NCBI RefSeq assembly: GCF_964340835.1
Contig: NZ_OZ204251.1
Direction: 5' to 3' (one strand)
Length of the DNA: 64,000 nt
Source of the DNA: Bombilactobacillus bombi
Lineage (GTDB): Bacteria; Bacillota; Bacilli; Lactobacillales; Lactobacillaceae
A program made the translations under genes and the position numbers. The notes beneath the pieces were generated by a model. The model was given only the letters and a program-made list of their open reading frames with translations, ran no database searches and was not told the origin of the DNA. This document shows, in pieces, positions 62,535-64,000 of the stretch (position 1 is the stretch's first letter; every line of letters begins with the position of its first letter).

Positions 62535-63352
62535 AAATTGCAAAAAATTTAAGTAAAGAAGAAAAAAAGTTAGTAACGAAGATGTTTTGGCGTTCAGCTC
62601 CAATGTATGCCTCAGTTAATCCTGTAACCATGGGTGGGGGCGGATTTGCTTATGCTATGATGCCATTTATAAATAAATTTTATAAGCACAGTAAAGATAG
62701 AGCGGATGCTTTGAAACGTCATGTGCAATACTTTTCAACTACAATACCTTTATCATCATTTGTAATGGGTGTTGCAGCATCGATGGAAAAACAAAATGCA
62801 GAAACTGATGACTTTGATGTTGATAGTATTAATGCTATTAAGACTAGTTTAATGGGACCTTTAGCTGGTATTGGTGATTCATTCTTTTGGGGAGTTTGGA
62901 GAGTTGTTTGTGCTGGATTAGCAATTAGTTTAGCACAAGCAGGGAATGTTTTAGCGCCAATTGTATTTTTAGTAATGTTTAATATAGTTAATTATCTTTG
63001 TCGTTATTATGGTGCTTTTCTAGGATATTCATTAGGTTCTGAGTATATTAAAAAATTATATGCCAACGGTATGATTGAAATTTTAACTAAAGCTGCAAGT
63101 ATTTTAGGCTTAATTATGGTCGGTGCTATGACTGTTAGTATGGTGAAATTTCATACAACTTTGTCTTTATCGATGAAAGGTACCCAAGTCATGAATGTTC
63201 AAAAAGTATTGGACACAATTTTTAAAGGTATGGTGCCACTTCTTGTAACTTTTGGATGTTTTAAACTATTACGTAAAAATGTTAGTGTCATTAAACTCAT
63301 TGTGTTAATTGTTATTTTAGGTATTGTGCTTTCCTTATTACACATTGTATAA
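62531..63352 (+). CDS. Mannose-family PTS EIID
   Basis: A 273-residue membrane component. MFWRSAPMYASVNPVTMGGGGFAYAMMPFINKFY and MGPLAGIGDSFFWGVWRVVCAGLAISLAQAGN are EIID signatures. A hydrophobic segment closes the protein. Starts in the ATGA overlap with EIIC and is followed by a terminator. Completes the mannose-family permease. Confidence 0.94.
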   Translation: MKIAKNLSKEEKKLVTKMFWRSAPMYASVNPVTMGGGGFAYAMMPFINKFYKHSKDRADALKRHVQYFSTTIPLSSFVMGVAASMEKQNAETDDFDVDSINAIKTSLMGPLAGIGDSFFWGVWRVVCAGLAISLAQAGNVLAPIVFLVMFNIVNYLCRYYGAFLGYSLGSEYIKKLYANGMIEILTKAASILGLIMVGAMTVSMVKFHTTLSLSMKGTQVMNVQKVLDTIFKGMVPLLVTFGCFKLLRKNVSVIKLIVLIVILGIVLSLLHIV

Positions 63353-63356
63353 ATTT

Positions 63357-63400
63357 AAAAAGGATGTGACTGCTTTAAGCAGTAAGCATCCTTTTATTTT
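63357..63400 (+). terminator. Terminator of the PTS operon
   Basis: AAAAGGATG and CATCCTTTT pair with an inner ACTGC...GCAGT stem, followed by ATTTT. The next gene starts 13 bases later, so the terminator may be leaky. Confidence 0.8.
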
Positions 63401-63412
63401 AAGGAGTTATAT

Positions 63413-64000
63413 ATGAAATCGATTTGGAATCAACCTCTTAATCCCAACTTTAATCTTGAAATTAATAATGGTATTTATACATCTCTGAATCAAGAGAGCT
63501 TTTATGCAAAAAAATTTCCCGATTCTAATTTTACTATCGATGTTGGAAATCAAAAATGTCTAGCAAATCTAGATGAATTTGGGACTGTTAAAGAGTTGAC
63601 TTTTTATCAAAATAACTATCGTACTGAAGAAAAGCCGGGGGTATGGGTAAATAAAAATTTTGTTCAGACTAAGAATTTAATTCCTAAATTTTTAATTAAT
63701 GGAAAAATGTTAAACTGGAATAATGCTAAACATAAAATACAATGGGATTTAATAGAAGATGTAATCCCGAGATATCAACATACATTTTCCCAAATGCGAA
63801 TAAGAATGCTAATTTTTGCACCAATTTATAAAAATGAACGTATTAGTGAATTAATATATGTAGTACAATTTGAGAATTTGTCTTCTAACGATTTAAACAT
63901 CCAATTACAATTACCTACCTTGTATAAAAATAAATATTCTGATCAAGCCAATGTAGATATTTTTAGTAACAGTCCTACAAATAAAAATATATTATTAAAA
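63413..64000 (+). CDS. N-terminal part of an unrecognised, probably carbohydrate-active enzyme (cut by window end)
   Basis: The first 196 codons are present. AAGGAG precedes the ATG by six bases. No signal peptide or membrane helix is seen. The text reads like a beta-sandwich domain that precedes a sugar-processing catalytic domain: LDEFGTVKELTFYQNNYRTEEKPGVWVNKNF, then RYQHTFSQMRIRMLIFAPIYKNERISELIYVVQFENLSS. It is too little to assign a family. Position after the PTS suggests a second intracellular hydrolase or phosphorylase for the imported sugar. The coding sequence begins at GAAATCGATTTG, close to the palindrome at 45512, which may be chance. Confidence 0.65.
   Translation, partial: MKSIWNQPLNPNFNLEINNGIYTSLNQESFYAKKFPDSNFTIDVGNQKCLANLDEFGTVKELTFYQNNYRTEEKPGVWVNKNFVQTKNLIPKFLINGKMLNWNNAKHKIQWDLIEDVIPRYQHTFSQMRIRMLIFAPIYKNERISELIYVVQFENLSSNDLNIQLQLPTLYKNKYSDQANVDIFSNSPTNKNILLK

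Noticed and set aside
63414..63425. GAAATCGATTTG at the start of the last gene as another operator
   Set aside because: It is inside the coding sequence and one-sided; it matches the palindrome only in the core, so chance is likely.

Overview
The window looks like chromosome from a low-GC Gram-positive of the Lactobacillaceae. It is AT-rich, ribosome-binding sites are strong GGAGG-type, several genes start with TTG, and there are Opp and glutamine-type ABC importers with lipoprotein receptors. The citrate-lyase and soluble fumarate-reductase gene sets resemble those of lactobacilli and Weissella/Leuconostoc. A species cannot be named from this alone; a plant- or insect-associated sugar specialist fits the gene content. 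I saw no IS element, phage, CRISPR array, tRNA or rRNA, and no gene-free stretch longer than about 300 bases.

Layout. 1-8.9 kb (minus strand): oligopeptide importer oppABCDF, the ribosome-associated GTPase hflX, an amino-acid permease and a small membrane protein. 8.9-14.2 kb (plus): a polytopic membrane protein, then a glutamine-type ABC importer with two near-duplicate receptor lipoproteins. 14.2-20.4 kb: a two-gene flavin reductase system like the L. plantarum hydroxycinnamate reductase HcrAB, led by a 16-codon upstream ORF; a cupin and an SDR dehydrogenase; and, on the other strand, apbE, whose product attaches the FMN that the reductase needs, with a histidine phosphatase.

20.6-35.0 kb is a citrate/dicarboxylate island: fumarase, soluble fumarate reductase, an LDH-fold enzyme carrying the malate-type specificity arginine, a DASS transporter, an alpha/beta hydrolase, a divergent CitI-like regulator, then citM-citC-citD-citE-citF-citX-citG and a LysR regulator. 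Together these can take citrate to oxaloacetate and then either to pyruvate (CitM) or to malate, fumarate and succinate as an electron sink. 35.1-43.2 kb: proline iminopeptidase, a GntR-regulated ABC exporter with twin permeases, HelD with an overlapping ASCH-like protein, and a CynX-like MFS protein.

43.2-64 kb is a carbohydrate island: an AraC regulator, a zinc alcohol dehydrogenase, an MFS sugar porter, rhaB-rhaM-rhaA-rhaD, an intracellular GH78 rhamnosidase, a LacI regulator, the KDG pair kdgA-kdgK, then a sigma-54-controlled module. That module consists of a DUF2961/GH172 glycosidase, a LevR-type activator with a GAFTGA motif, a complete mannose-family PTS (EIIA, EIIB, EIIC, EIID), and a further large enzyme cut by the window end. 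Two near-identical -24/-12 promoters, one before the GH172 gene and one before the PTS, tie the module together. This PTS plus intracellular GH172 combination is the best candidate for an undescribed sugar-utilisation system in the window.
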